This document shows, piece by piece, positions 23,402 to 33,166 of a stretch of 35,681 nt of DNA; position 1 is the stretch's first letter; every line of letters starts with the position of its first letter. Source of the stretch: an uncultured Clostridium sp. (lineage in GTDB: Bacteria > Bacillota > Clostridia > TANB77 > CAG-508); contig CAMBEE010000016.1 of NCBI GenBank assembly GCA_945865665.1, positions 1-35,681 on the forward strand, read 5' to 3'. The position numbers and the translations under genes are program-made. A model generated the notes under the pieces. The model did not search any database, had not been told where the DNA came from, and saw only the letters and a list, made by a program, of their open reading frames with translations.

Positions 23402-23650
23402 AGTTCATATTATGGAAGGGTGCCATTTATTTTTTTTGAAATTCTTATGTTGTGTATTGAAGCTGAAAAGTTATTAAATCATATGCATATAATATATTTT
23501 TCTTATGAGCATTCCTCTATTTTTCATCTAAGATTTTCTATTTTTTACTTCATTCAAGCAGATACACTATCAAATATACTACCATCAAAGGAGTGAAATT
23601 AATACATCATTTATTTTAATGATAATTATGAACTGTAATGTGTAAACCTA
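23402..23650 (+). repeat. Dispersed non-coding element, copy 3b
   Basis: This shares TTCTTATGTTGTGTA, AAATCATAT, GAGCATTCCTC, AGATTTTCTATTTTT and CTATCAAATATA with copies 1 and 2, in the same order. It is more similar to its inverted neighbour 3a than to those, which suggests that 3a and 3b form a subfamily or share a recent history. From 23651 to the promoter at 23852 I see only A-rich DNA. Confidence 0.75.
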
Positions 23651-23851
23651 AAAAATGGAAAAAAACACAAAAAAACATTGAAAAAAACTAGAGAATGTTG
23701 TATAATTTATTCTAGGAGTATTATGTAAAAAGATTATTTTTGAAATAATGTAATAAAAATGTAATACAAACTTAATAAAAATGAAAAAATTATCTTATAT
23801 GTATATCCGTAACGCAAAAAATACATAAAAAAAATACATAAAAAAATGTTA

Positions 23852-23880
23852 TTGACATATAGTTGTATACTTTATATTAT
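23852..23880 (+). promoter_or_regulatory. Promoter of the surface-protein operon
   Basis: TTGACA (23852-23857), exactly 17 bases, TATTAT (23875-23880). The start near 23887 gives a short leader with a strong AGGAGG before the ATG at 23922. Confidence 0.75.
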
Positions 23881-23921
23881 ATATAAGAGAAAAAGTTTTT
23901 TATATTTTAGGAGGTAATAAT

Positions 23922-26900
23922 ATGAAACAAAGAATTTTACAAGTTATAACTGCAATGTTATTAATTGTAACATTAACAATGGCAAATTTTGTGTTGCTAT
24001 GTGTTGATGTTGTTTCTTATGCTGCGGAAATAATAAATATGGAAAGTAGTACAAACCATAAAAATGTTGAATATGTTGCATATTTTAAAGATGCAGCAGG
24101 AAATAAAGTAGATAGCTTAGATGCGAAAACAAATAGTGAAGATTTAAAACTATATTTTCAAGTATCTGTAAAAAAAGAGGGATACTTTAATGGAAATATA
24201 ACTTTAAATAATGCTAATTTTAAGCTCAAATCAGATGTGTTAAGTGATGGAGTAAACAAAATAGAAAACAACACAGTATATTTAAATCAAATTAATGCTG
24301 GAGAAAGCAAAGAAATAGAAGTTGGAATTGAACTATTGAAAAATAATCAATTTGATTTAAATTATTTAAGTATGGAAAGCAGTATTTCTGTTAATGGAAT
24401 TTATAGAGACAGTACACAAAAAGATATTTCTATAAAAGCAGATAGAGGTGTAACATTAAATTTTGTTAACCCATACTCAAGTGCGGAAGAAGCTGTTGTA
24501 TTGTCACAAAACATTATAACAAATAAAATATTTAAAATTGATGGTGAAGAAAAAAGAATTGTACAGTTGCAAGTTACATCTGGACTAAACAATGACTTGT
24601 ATCCAGTAAGTAAAACAAGTGTAAATATTCAAACTCCTAAAATTTCAGATAAATATCCTGAAAGTGTTTTAATTAATGCAAATGAAACATTGGTTACAAC
24701 AGGAAAAACATTATCAGAAGATAATTGGAAATATGATAAAGAATCAGGGAAAATTGAAATCAATTTAGAAAATACTCAGGAAAATGGTATGGTTTCTTGG
24801 CTAAAAAATGGAAATGATAATTTTGTAGTAACTTATATATATGACAAAGATGTCAAGTTTAATAATGACAAATCAGAAATTACATCTCAAATTTCATTAT
24901 TGGATAAAAATTCAACAGTATATAATGCAGAAAGCGGAATTACTATTACAGGAGAAGAAAAAAATTCTATAGTTACAGCATCAGTTGAACAAAATGAACA
25001 AAACATTTATAAAGGAAAATTATATGCTGGAATTTCTAGAGATGTTACATACAAAAATATAGTTGATGTTAATTTGAATAATGTTGAAACTGAAGTTGAT
25101 GTTAAAGAAAATGATTTAACAATTAATGGAACAAAAGTTACAACTTTATATAAAACATCAAAATTTGATAAAGCACAGGTAGAAAAAGTATTAGGAGAAA
25201 ATGGAAGATTAATTATATCAAATGCTAATACAGGTGCTGAAATTGCGGTAATAAATAAAAATACAGACGCAGACGAAAATGGAAAAATTAATATTTCTTA
25301 TCCTGAAAATGTTGACAAAGTAATTGTTAAAGTTTCAGAGCCAGAAAATATTGGAAGAATAGAAATTGAAACTATTAAAACAATAGAAAAAATAAATAGA
25401 GATTTGGTAAAACAAGCGACAGCTATAAATGGTAGTTGTACGGTTTCTTATGTTTCAGAAAATAAAGAAGTAGAACTTAATACTGTAGAATCAAATATAA
25501 ATTTATTAGAAACTGAAACATCAGCAGATTTACAAATAAACAGAACAGAATTATCTGCTATGACAACAAATAATAATGTGGAATTTAGAGTAACTTTAAA
25601 ATCTAGAGAAGAAAAAAATGAGTTATTTAAAAATCCAGTTGTTAAAATAGAATTACCTGAAAAAATAAAAGATATACAAGTAAATTCAATAAACTTATTA
25701 TATGAAGATGAATTGAAAATTAAATCAGCTCAATTAAATGGAAATACTATAGAAATTGTAATGCAAGGTGAACAAACAAAATATAAAGAAGAAGCTATAG
25801 ATGGTGCTACTATTATAGTAAATGCAAACTTAGCAACTGATACTAAAATTGCAAGTAGTACTGAACAAGTTAAAGTAACATATACAAATGCAAATGCTAT
25901 AAATTATAGTAATGGAGCAAATGTAGGAATTGTTGCACAAAATATTGATATAGTTTCATATGCTGGGGTTGTAACAACAAACCAGGTTGAAGAATATGGA
26001 ATTGACCTTGTAAATAATCAAGGTGCAAATGCTGGTGAATTACCGGTATCAACAGATACAAAAACTGTTAATATACAAAAAAGAATAATTAATAACAAAG
26101 AAAATAAAATTTCAAATGTTAAAATATTAGGTGCATTTCCAACAAAAGATTCTATAGACTCAAACAGCATTGATATCGAAGTTGGAAACATAGCAGTAAG
26201 TGGAATAGATGCAAATAGAACGAAAGTTTATTATTCAGATAATGCTAATGCAACAGAAGATTTGAATAATAAAGAGAATAATTGGTCAGAAAGTATAGCT
26301 GATAATAAAAATGTTAAAAAATATTTAGTTGTATTAGATGGAATGGAATTACAAGAAGAAGTTGATTTATCTTATCCAATTACAATTCCTGCAAATCTAG
26401 AATATAATGAATCAGCTGAAGAAGGATATACGGTATATTATACAAACTTGACATCAGAAGAAAAAGTTGATGTTAATAATATAAGATTAGCTACTCCAAG
26501 AGGGGCAGTTATTGATACTACTTTAAAAGCTTTAGTAGCTGGAAATGAAAGCAGTGAAGTTAAAGAAAATGAAGTATTAAGATATGCAGTAGTTGTCTCT
26601 AATACAGGTTCAGAAGATATGACAAATATAAAAGTATCAGCAAAAATACCAGAAGGAACAACGTTTGTAAATTCAGACCAATTAAATAATGAAGTTGTTT
26701 TAGATGAAGTGCAATTTGAAGATTCAGAAAAGAAAGATGTAGAATTTAATATTGCTAGTTTGACTCAAGGACAAACAATAACAAAATATTACGAAGTAAA
26801 AGTAAATGATGGTATGGCTAATAAAGAAATATCAAATGCAGTTACTACACAATATGGAGAAGTAACAAAAACATCAAATGAAGTAAAAACAAACATTAAA

Positions 26901-28814
26901 GAAGGTAAAGTAGAATTAAAATTAATTTCTACAGATGCAACAGATGGAAAAGTAGAAGCAGGTTATAGTTATAGATATGTGTTATTATTAACAAATAAAA
27001 GTGACAAAGATATAAAAAATATAAATGTGAAATTTAACACAAATGATACTGCTAAAATTTCTGAAATTTCTTATCAAAAAAACGAACTAGGGGAATCAGT
27101 TTGTAATGTAGATAATGTAACAATTGATAAATTAAAGGCTGGTGAAACAAAAAAAATTTTATGTTATGCAAAAATGCTGGAAAAATCAACTACTGCTATT
27201 TCTGCTATGGCTAATGTAGATAATATAGAATACAAATCTAATGAAATTAATACCAAAATAAATAAATCTGTAATATTAGAAATGGGTGTAACTTCTGAAA
27301 ATAGTGGAAATTATGTAAAGCCAGGAGATACTATAAAATATGTAATCAATATAAAAAATTCAGGAACGAAGACTGCAGATTCAATTGTTTTGAAAGATTG
27401 GATCGCAGGAGAAGTTTCATTATCTAAGGTGTTAAAAAATGGGGAGGAAATTTCTACTGATAATTATAGTGTGATTACAGATAACAACAAAAATAAAAAT
27501 AGATTACAGATAAATGTTGAATCGTTAAAACCTGGTGAAGGTGTAGAATATCAAATTGAAGTTGTAGTTAATACAATATATGCTAATAATACAGCAATTG
27601 AAATACTTAATGAAATCTCATTAGAAGAGTATAGTATGGAAGTTTCAAATGCTAAAGTTCAACATATTATTGAACCAGATAATGGTTTTAACAATGAAAA
27701 CAATAATAATGGTAATAACTCTGGTGATAACAATTCTGGTGACAACAATTCAGGGAATAATAATTCAGGAAATAATAATGATAATACATCTTCTGAATAT
27801 AAAATAATTTCAGGTACAGCGTGGGTTGATGAAGATGAAAATGGTCAAAAAGATAATAAAGAGCAAGGTGTGGAAGGAATAACAGTTAAATTATTAGATG
27901 TTTCAACTAATAAATATGTAAAAGATTCAAATGGTAGTGATTTGGAAGTTAAAACTTCTACAACAGGATTTTATAGTTTTGATAGAGTACAAAAAGGCCA
28001 ATACTTGGTAGTGTTTGAATATGATACTACAAAGTATGGATTAACGGCATTTGAAAAGAGCGGTGTTTCTGATGAAATGAGTTCAAAAGTTGTTAATAAA
28101 TCAATAAATGTTGATAGTGTGGAAAGAAAAGTTGCGGCGACAGAGATTATAAATGTTAACTCAGAAAGTATAGCTAATGTTAATATTGGTTTAATAACAG
28201 CTAAAACTTATGATTTACAATTGGATAAATATATAAGTAAAGTTACAGTTCAAAATAACAAAACAGTAACAAATTCTTATACAGATACAACATTAGCAAA
28301 AGCAGAAATAGACGCTAAGCAGGTTAATGCTACTACGGTTGTAGTGGAATATACAATTAGAGTAACAAATAAGGGCGATGTTGCAGCATATGTCAAGAAA
28401 ATAGCAGATTACTTATCAAGTGACTTTAAATTTAGTTCAGAATTAAATAAGGATTGGTATCAATCTGGAAATACAGTTTACTGCTCAAGCTTATCAAACG
28501 AAAAACTTGAACCAGGTGAAAGCAAAGATGTTACTTTAACTGTTATAAAACAAATGAAAGAGAATAATACAGGACTTGTAAATAATACAGCAGAAATTGC
28601 TGAATCATATAATGAACTTGGACTTACAGATGTGAATTCAACAGAAGGAAATAAAGTAAAAGGTGAAAATGATATGGGTTCAGCTGATTTAATTATAAGT
28701 ATTAGAACTGGTCAAGTTATAACAACAGTATTGTTAATAATCACATCAATAGTAATTCTTGGAATAGCAATATACTTTGTAAGAAAATTAATAATAAATA
28801 GGAATTTAATGTAG
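23922..28814 (+). CDS. Giant secreted surface protein with DUF11-like repeats, SdrD-B-like domain and C-terminal anchor
   Basis: Predicted cell-surface adhesin or wall scaffold of 1630 residues. It has a signal peptide (about 1-36, LLIVTLTMANFVLL then SYAAE), a long beta-rich region, DUF11-like modules near residues 870, 1012 and 1132 (for example LRYAVVVSNTGSEDMTNIKV and IKYVINIKNSGTKTADSIVL), an Asn/Gly/Ser linker (about 1257-1290), an SdrD-B/Cna-B-like domain from about 1296 (SGTAWVDEDENGQKDNKEQG), a further beta module with YDLQLDKYISKVTVQN, and a membrane segment with a basic tail (VITTVLLIITSIVILGIAIYF). No LPXTG is obvious before the anchor, only SIRTGQ, so it may be membrane-held rather than sortase-linked. 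The ATG has AGGAGG. It is followed 16 bases later by the second surface gene. Confidence 0.82.
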   Translation: MKQRILQVITAMLLIVTLTMANFVLLCVDVVSYAAEIINMESSTNHKNVEYVAYFKDAAGNKVDSLDAKTNSEDLKLYFQVSVKKEGYFNGNITLNNANFKLKSDVLSDGVNKIENNTVYLNQINAGESKEIEVGIELLKNNQFDLNYLSMESSISVNGIYRDSTQKDISIKADRGVTLNFVNPYSSAEEAVVLSQNIITNKIFKIDGEEKRIVQLQVTSGLNNDLYPVSKTSVNIQTPKISDKYPESVLINANETLVTTGKTLSEDNWKYDKESGKIEINLENTQENGMVSWLKNGNDNFVVTYIYDKDVKFNNDKSEITSQISLLDKNSTVYNAESGITITGEEKNSIVTASVEQNEQNIYKGKLYAGISRDVTYKNIVDVNLNNVETEVDVKENDLTINGTKVTTLYKTSKFDKAQVEKVLGENGRLIISNANTGAEIAVINKNTDADENGKINISYPENVDKVIVKVSEPENIGRIEIETIKTIEKINRDLVKQATAINGSCTVSYVSENKEVELNTVESNINLLETETSADLQINRTELSAMTTNNNVEFRVTLKSREEKNELFKNPVVKIELPEKIKDIQVNSINLLYEDELKIKSAQLNGNTIEIVMQGEQTKYKEEAIDGATIIVNANLATDTKIASSTEQVKVTYTNANAINYSNGANVGIVAQNIDIVSYAGVVTTNQVEEYGIDLVNNQGANAGELPVSTDTKTVNIQKRIINNKENKISNVKILGAFPTKDSIDSNSIDIEVGNIAVSGIDANRTKVYYSDNANATEDLNNKENNWSESIADNKNVKKYLVVLDGMELQEEVDLSYPITIPANLEYNESAEEGYTVYYTNLTSEEKVDVNNIRLATPRGAVIDTTLKALVAGNESSEVKENEVLRYAVVVSNTGSEDMTNIKVSAKIPEGTTFVNSDQLNNEVVLDEVQFEDSEKKDVEFNIASLTQGQTITKYYEVKVNDGMANKEISNAVTTQYGEVTKTSNEVKTNIKEGKVELKLISTDATDGKVEAGYSYRYVLLLTNKSDKDIKNINVKFNTNDTAKISEISYQKNELGESVCNVDNVTIDKLKAGETKKILCYAKMLEKSTTAISAMANVDNIEYKSNEINTKINKSVILEMGVTSENSGNYVKPGDTIKYVINIKNSGTKTADSIVLKDWIAGEVSLSKVLKNGEEISTDNYSVITDNNKNKNRLQINVESLKPGEGVEYQIEVVVNTIYANNTAIEILNEISLEEYSMEVSNAKVQHIIEPDNGFNNENNNNGNNSGDNNSGDNNSGNNNSGNNNDNTSSEYKIISGTAWVDEDENGQKDNKEQGVEGITVKLLDVSTNKYVKDSNGSDLEVKTSTTGFYSFDRVQKGQYLVVFEYDTTKYGLTAFEKSGVSDEMSSKVVNKSINVDSVERKVAATEIINVNSESIANVNIGLITAKTYDLQLDKYISKVTVQNNKTVTNSYTDTTLAKAEIDAKQVNATTVVVEYTIRVTNKGDVAAYVKKIADYLSSDFKFSSELNKDWYQSGNTVYCSSLSNEKLEPGESKDVTLTVIKQMKENNTGLVNNTAEIAESYNELGLTDVNSTEGNKVKGENDMGSADLIISIRTGQVITTVLLIITSIVILGIAIYFVRKLIINRNLM
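27714..27773 (+). repeat. 15-base in-frame tandem repeat coding for NNSGD/N
   Basis: Four consecutive 15-base units (consensus AAYAAYTCNGGDRAY) encode NNSGD, NNSGD, NNSGN, NNSGN and are followed by a partial unit. Because the unit is a multiple of three, slippage would change linker length without breaking the frame. Confidence 0.85.
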
Positions 28815-28830
28815 GAAGGAGGAAAATGAA

Positions 28831-31800
28831 ATGAAAGAGAAGACAAAGATTTGTATATTTTCAATTATTCTTTTAGGTATTGTTATAATGTTAACAACAA
28901 TAGTTACTGCGATAGTTGACCCCAAAAATACAATATCTGATATGGATAATACTGGTTATACTAATATTGGAAGAACATATTATTATAATTTACAGACGCT
29001 TGTTAATAGTAAAAATGCATATTGTACTCAACAAGGAAAATCTCTTAATTCACAAGATAATTATCCTTATACATTAAAAAGGTATATGCAAATAGATGGA
29101 AAGGAAGCTACAGTGTATTCTTCTAATGATGGGGAGTCAAAATATACTATTAATGCTGATGAAAATGCCGAGATTGCATATATATTAAATCAAAAACAAG
29201 GATATGGAACTGAAACATGGGATGATGATGGTAAAGCTACACTAACACATTCTGAGGGACAAATGGCTTTGTGGCATGCTTTTAACTCTTGGGTAACAGT
29301 ATTGGGACTTGATTCGTATTATTATGATGGTAACGATAAGATTAAAGAACAAGATATAAATAGAGAAGCAGAGGCATATGCAAACAAAGTAGGAAATAGT
29401 AAAACTTCATCTGTTACATCAGCAGCTACAACAGTAAATGTAACTGGGGCTACAAATAAAAATAATTTAACTATTGTAGATGTTGGAGGATATTATAGAA
29501 TTGGACCATTTAAATGGAATTTTGATGGAACAATTGACAATATAATTGCAAAAGGTGATAAAGGAGATATAGCTGATAGCTATGTTAGATTTGTTAAATA
29601 TTCTGGAACTACAGCAAGTGTTGTGAAAAAATCTGACATTAAATCAGGAGAAGATTTCTATGTTGATGTAAATCAAAAAGCAAATTTAAAAACATTTAAT
29701 GGATTAACAATAAAAACTAAAGTATATATAGAGACAACAGATATGAAAATCTATAGATCAAATATTTGGATATTTGAAAATGATTCACACCAGAATATAT
29801 TATATACACAATCAGATTATCAGACAGTTAAACCTGCAGAAGGTGAAGGAACGGAAACATATGATAATCTTCCACTTACAAGAGATATAGGACTTAATAA
29901 AGTAGACGACAGAGATGATACAAAAAAATTAGAAAAAATAGGATTTAAGTTTAAAGCAACTGTATATAGAGATTCAAAGTGGGTTGTAAGATACCTTGGG
30001 GAAGATCTAAAATGGAGTAAGAATGATTTAGATAGTGCAAAAGAATTCTTTGTTGATGAAAATGGAGCAATAAATTTAACAATAACAGGGGAAACTGTTG
30101 TAAAGAATTCTACGATTGCAGTAGAGACAACTAATAAAAATTATGGATATGAAAAAAATATAGGAAAAGAATATGTTGTAGGAGCAACTCCAGGCAAATT
30201 CTTAAATCACCAATATAAAGTAAAATTATCTGGATATGTATGGATAGATACTCAAGATGGTAAGACTACGACAAGAGATGATATATATAGCCAAAGTGTA
30301 GATAATAACGGCAATGGATTTAATGGAATTCCGGTTTACTTAAAAGATAGTACTGGAAAAACAGTAATGAGTACAACTACATCTGAATTAGGATTATATT
30401 CAGAAATTAATGGAGGAGAATATCAATTTGTAGATGTAGATTTGGATAAATTACAAAAAGGTGAATATTATGTAGAATTTGAATATTGTGGAATTAAATA
30501 TCAAGCTGTTGCTGAAAAATTAACACAATCAAATGGCTCAAAATCTAGAGAAACAAGTTCAAGAGATGAGTTGGACAAGAAATTTACAAGTGTAGATGGA
30601 AATGGAACAGATAGCTTAAATATTAATAGTGTTAAAGTGAATTACAACGGAGTAAATACAGAACATAAGAATTCAATAAAGGACTGCTCAGGTTGTGATG
30701 TTTATGCAAATACTAAAGAAGCTGGATATAATATATATAGTGACTTTATACCAACTTCTGAAGAGATTAGAAATATAAATTTAGGTTTGTATGAAAAAGC
30801 TCAAACTGACTATCGTATATCTCAAGACTTATATAATGTTAGAGTTGAAGTAAATGGATTCTCACATATATATAGATATGGAACGGAAGCGGCAGAAGCG
30901 AAAAATCAAAGTGCAGAATGGAATGTAGGAGTACAGTTCCAAAATAATAGGGGTACGTACAATAGACCTATATATACATCAGATGCTGAATATGAAGCAC
31001 CAAATCATAAAGATAATGAGTTAAAAGTTTATTTAACATATCAAATTAGAATGATAAATGAATCAACATATTTAGGAAGAATTAACAATATAATAGATTA
31101 CTCTGATAGTGGATTAAATATGATTGCTGCAGGTACAAATGTAAATGATCAAGATACTATTTCTGGAGATTTAAAATTTGGAACTAAAACAACATATAAT
31201 GATAAATACTCAAGTAATGTAATAGAAGTTAATTCAACTATAAAACAAGGAACAGAAAATGTAATATATGTACAATACGAACTAAACAGAGAATCTGTGT
31301 TAAAAATTATTAACAAAGGGGATTTAATTAATAGTACAGTAGAAATAAATTCATATACAACATTTAAAAATAACAATGAAAGTACAACAGTTGCGGTTGT
31401 TGATCAAGATTCAGTACCAGGTAATGCGGTACCAGGAAATATTAATACATATGAAGATGACACATTTGGAGCTAGATCATTAAGATTACAATTAAAAAAT
31501 GCAAGATCAATAGAAGGAACGGTATTTGTTGATGCTTCAACATTAAATAAAAATAATGAAAGACTTGGTAATGGTATATTTGACAATGGAGAGACAACAG
31601 TAGCTGGTGTAAAAGTATCATTAAATGAAATTGGAAAAGATGATAGTAGTTATGACGGCGAAAGAGTATCAAAGGAAACTACTACAGATGCAAATGGTAA
31701 CTTTACATTTACAGGTTATATACCAGGAAATTATAATATAACATATACATGGGGAGATAAAACATATAAAGTTCAATACTATAAAGGAACAATATATGAT

Positions 31801-32925
31801 GAATCTAGAGACCAAAGCAATAAAGAATGGTATAAAGTAGATGTAGACACAAGAAAAACTGATGCATTAGACAATGAAAATACAAGAAGAATAATAGATA
31901 CAGAAATGAGACAAATAACAAAGAATAATTTAGAAGACGAAATAAACAAAGCATATAATGGTGGATCAGACACAATAAAAACAACAACTATGAATTCTAC
32001 AACACCTGGAATGAAATTTAGCGTTGAATATGATACAACTATAACAGATGGAAATGATGATAAAGTAGAATTTAAAATTAAAAATATTGACTTTGGTATT
32101 GTAGAAAGACCAAAACAAAAAATGGAAATTTCAAAGAGAGTTTCAGCATTTAAAATTACATTAGCAAATGGTCAAGTATTAGTGGATGCAACAGTTGATG
32201 AAAAAGGTAAATTACATGGTTCACATGATAATCTAACATATATGGGACCAACTTCTATGAACGAAATAAATGTCAACGGAATATTAAGAGCAGAAATTGA
32301 TTCTGAATTAATAGAAGGAGCAACACTTGAAGCAACATATGCAATAAAAGTAACTAACACAAGTGAAACTGATTATGATTCTGAAAGATATTATCATTAC
32401 GGAAACAAAGAAGGTGCAACACCTGTTAAATCTTCCGCAACAGGAGTAATTGATTATCTAGATAGAAGATTAGTAAGTAAGAATAATGATGGTTGGGAGG
32501 AAAAAGATCAAACATACTTAAATGATGTAAATGCAAGTGAAAAAGATAATACTGAATATGTAAATACTACAATTACTTACTTTACTAGCCAATTATCAAA
32601 ACCTTTAGCACCAGGTGATTCTAATGAAGTTACATTTAATGTTTCTAAATTGTTAGCAAGTTCAGATGATAATACTTTTGATAACAAGACTGAAATAGTT
32701 GATGTTACAAAAAACGATGGATTTAATACTGGTACTCCAGTTGAGGTTACTTGGAATGATGGAAACTTCTTCTTCAATACAGATAATTCTGAAGAAATCG
32801 TAGTTATACCAAGTACTGGTGAAAATAGAAATTATACATTACCTACTATAGTAGGAATTGTAGCAATTACTATATTAGGAGTTGGAGTATTCCTTATTAA
32901 GAAATTTGCTATAAATAAAAAATAA
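28831..32925 (+). CDS. Giant surface adhesin with probable thioester domain, Cna-B-like domains and LPXTG-like anchor
   Basis: A 1364-residue predicted wall-anchored adhesin. An N-terminal hydrophobic signal (about 6-28, ICIFSIILLGIVIMLTTIV) leads to a region resembling the thioester domains of Gram-positive adhesins: C65 in NAYCTQQGK and Q144 in SEGQMALWHAFNSW could form the Cys-Gln bond used for covalent attachment to host amines. SdrD-B/Cna-B-like domains start near residues 465 (LSGYVWIDTQDGK) and 891 (SIEGTVFVDASTL). The C-terminus has IPSTGE, a membrane segment (IVGIVAITILGVGVFLI) and basic residues, an LPXTG-type sorting signal. GGAGG precedes the ATG. It is in one operon with the preceding giant protein. 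No sortase gene lies in the window. Confidence 0.8.
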   Translation: MKEKTKICIFSIILLGIVIMLTTIVTAIVDPKNTISDMDNTGYTNIGRTYYYNLQTLVNSKNAYCTQQGKSLNSQDNYPYTLKRYMQIDGKEATVYSSNDGESKYTINADENAEIAYILNQKQGYGTETWDDDGKATLTHSEGQMALWHAFNSWVTVLGLDSYYYDGNDKIKEQDINREAEAYANKVGNSKTSSVTSAATTVNVTGATNKNNLTIVDVGGYYRIGPFKWNFDGTIDNIIAKGDKGDIADSYVRFVKYSGTTASVVKKSDIKSGEDFYVDVNQKANLKTFNGLTIKTKVYIETTDMKIYRSNIWIFENDSHQNILYTQSDYQTVKPAEGEGTETYDNLPLTRDIGLNKVDDRDDTKKLEKIGFKFKATVYRDSKWVVRYLGEDLKWSKNDLDSAKEFFVDENGAINLTITGETVVKNSTIAVETTNKNYGYEKNIGKEYVVGATPGKFLNHQYKVKLSGYVWIDTQDGKTTTRDDIYSQSVDNNGNGFNGIPVYLKDSTGKTVMSTTTSELGLYSEINGGEYQFVDVDLDKLQKGEYYVEFEYCGIKYQAVAEKLTQSNGSKSRETSSRDELDKKFTSVDGNGTDSLNINSVKVNYNGVNTEHKNSIKDCSGCDVYANTKEAGYNIYSDFIPTSEEIRNINLGLYEKAQTDYRISQDLYNVRVEVNGFSHIYRYGTEAAEAKNQSAEWNVGVQFQNNRGTYNRPIYTSDAEYEAPNHKDNELKVYLTYQIRMINESTYLGRINNIIDYSDSGLNMIAAGTNVNDQDTISGDLKFGTKTTYNDKYSSNVIEVNSTIKQGTENVIYVQYELNRESVLKIINKGDLINSTVEINSYTTFKNNNESTTVAVVDQDSVPGNAVPGNINTYEDDTFGARSLRLQLKNARSIEGTVFVDASTLNKNNERLGNGIFDNGETTVAGVKVSLNEIGKDDSSYDGERVSKETTTDANGNFTFTGYIPGNYNITYTWGDKTYKVQYYKGTIYDESRDQSNKEWYKVDVDTRKTDALDNENTRRIIDTEMRQITKNNLEDEINKAYNGGSDTIKTTTMNSTTPGMKFSVEYDTTITDGNDDKVEFKIKNIDFGIVERPKQKMEISKRVSAFKITLANGQVLVDATVDEKGKLHGSHDNLTYMGPTSMNEINVNGILRAEIDSELIEGATLEATYAIKVTNTSETDYDSERYYHYGNKEGATPVKSSATGVIDYLDRRLVSKNNDGWEEKDQTYLNDVNASEKDNTEYVNTTITYFTSQLSKPLAPGDSNEVTFNVSKLLASSDDNTFDNKTEIVDVTKNDGFNTGTPVEVTWNDGNFFFNTDNSEEIVVIPSTGENRNYTLPTIVGIVAITILGVGVFLIKKFAINKK

Positions 32926-32933
32926 TATAAAAT

Positions 32934-32968
32934 AAAAGAGCATTCTTAAAAAAGAGTGTTCTTTTTTT
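32934..32968 (+). terminator. Terminator of the surface-protein operon
   Basis: AAGAGCATTCTT and AAGAGTGTTCTT pair with one G-T wobble around a short A loop, followed by seven T. Between here and spoIIE (to 33166) I see only A-rich DNA without a secure promoter or Spo0A box. Confidence 0.85.
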
Positions 32969-33166
32969 GTGCAAAAATTTAAAATATATTGCAAAATCTG
33001 CTAAATTATAATAAAATAAGGAAAGTAAAAAGATAAATAATAAAGAAAAAATAAATTATATATCACAAATTGTAAAAAACTTTTTTTGAATCAGTTTCTA
33101 AAAAAGACAAAAAATACCAAGGACAAGTAGTAAAATGATGCTATAAAAGTTTAAGAGGTGGTAAGG

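Noticed and set aside
31149..32777. Several minus-strand ORFs opposite the second giant surface protein
   Set aside because: They are short, without starts or ribosome sites, and the plus-strand frame is continuous over more than 4 kb.
33000..33166. Spo0A box or sporulation promoter before spoIIE
   Set aside because: A TATAAT occurs near 33007 but has no matching -35, and no good TGTCGAA-like box was found. Not supported.
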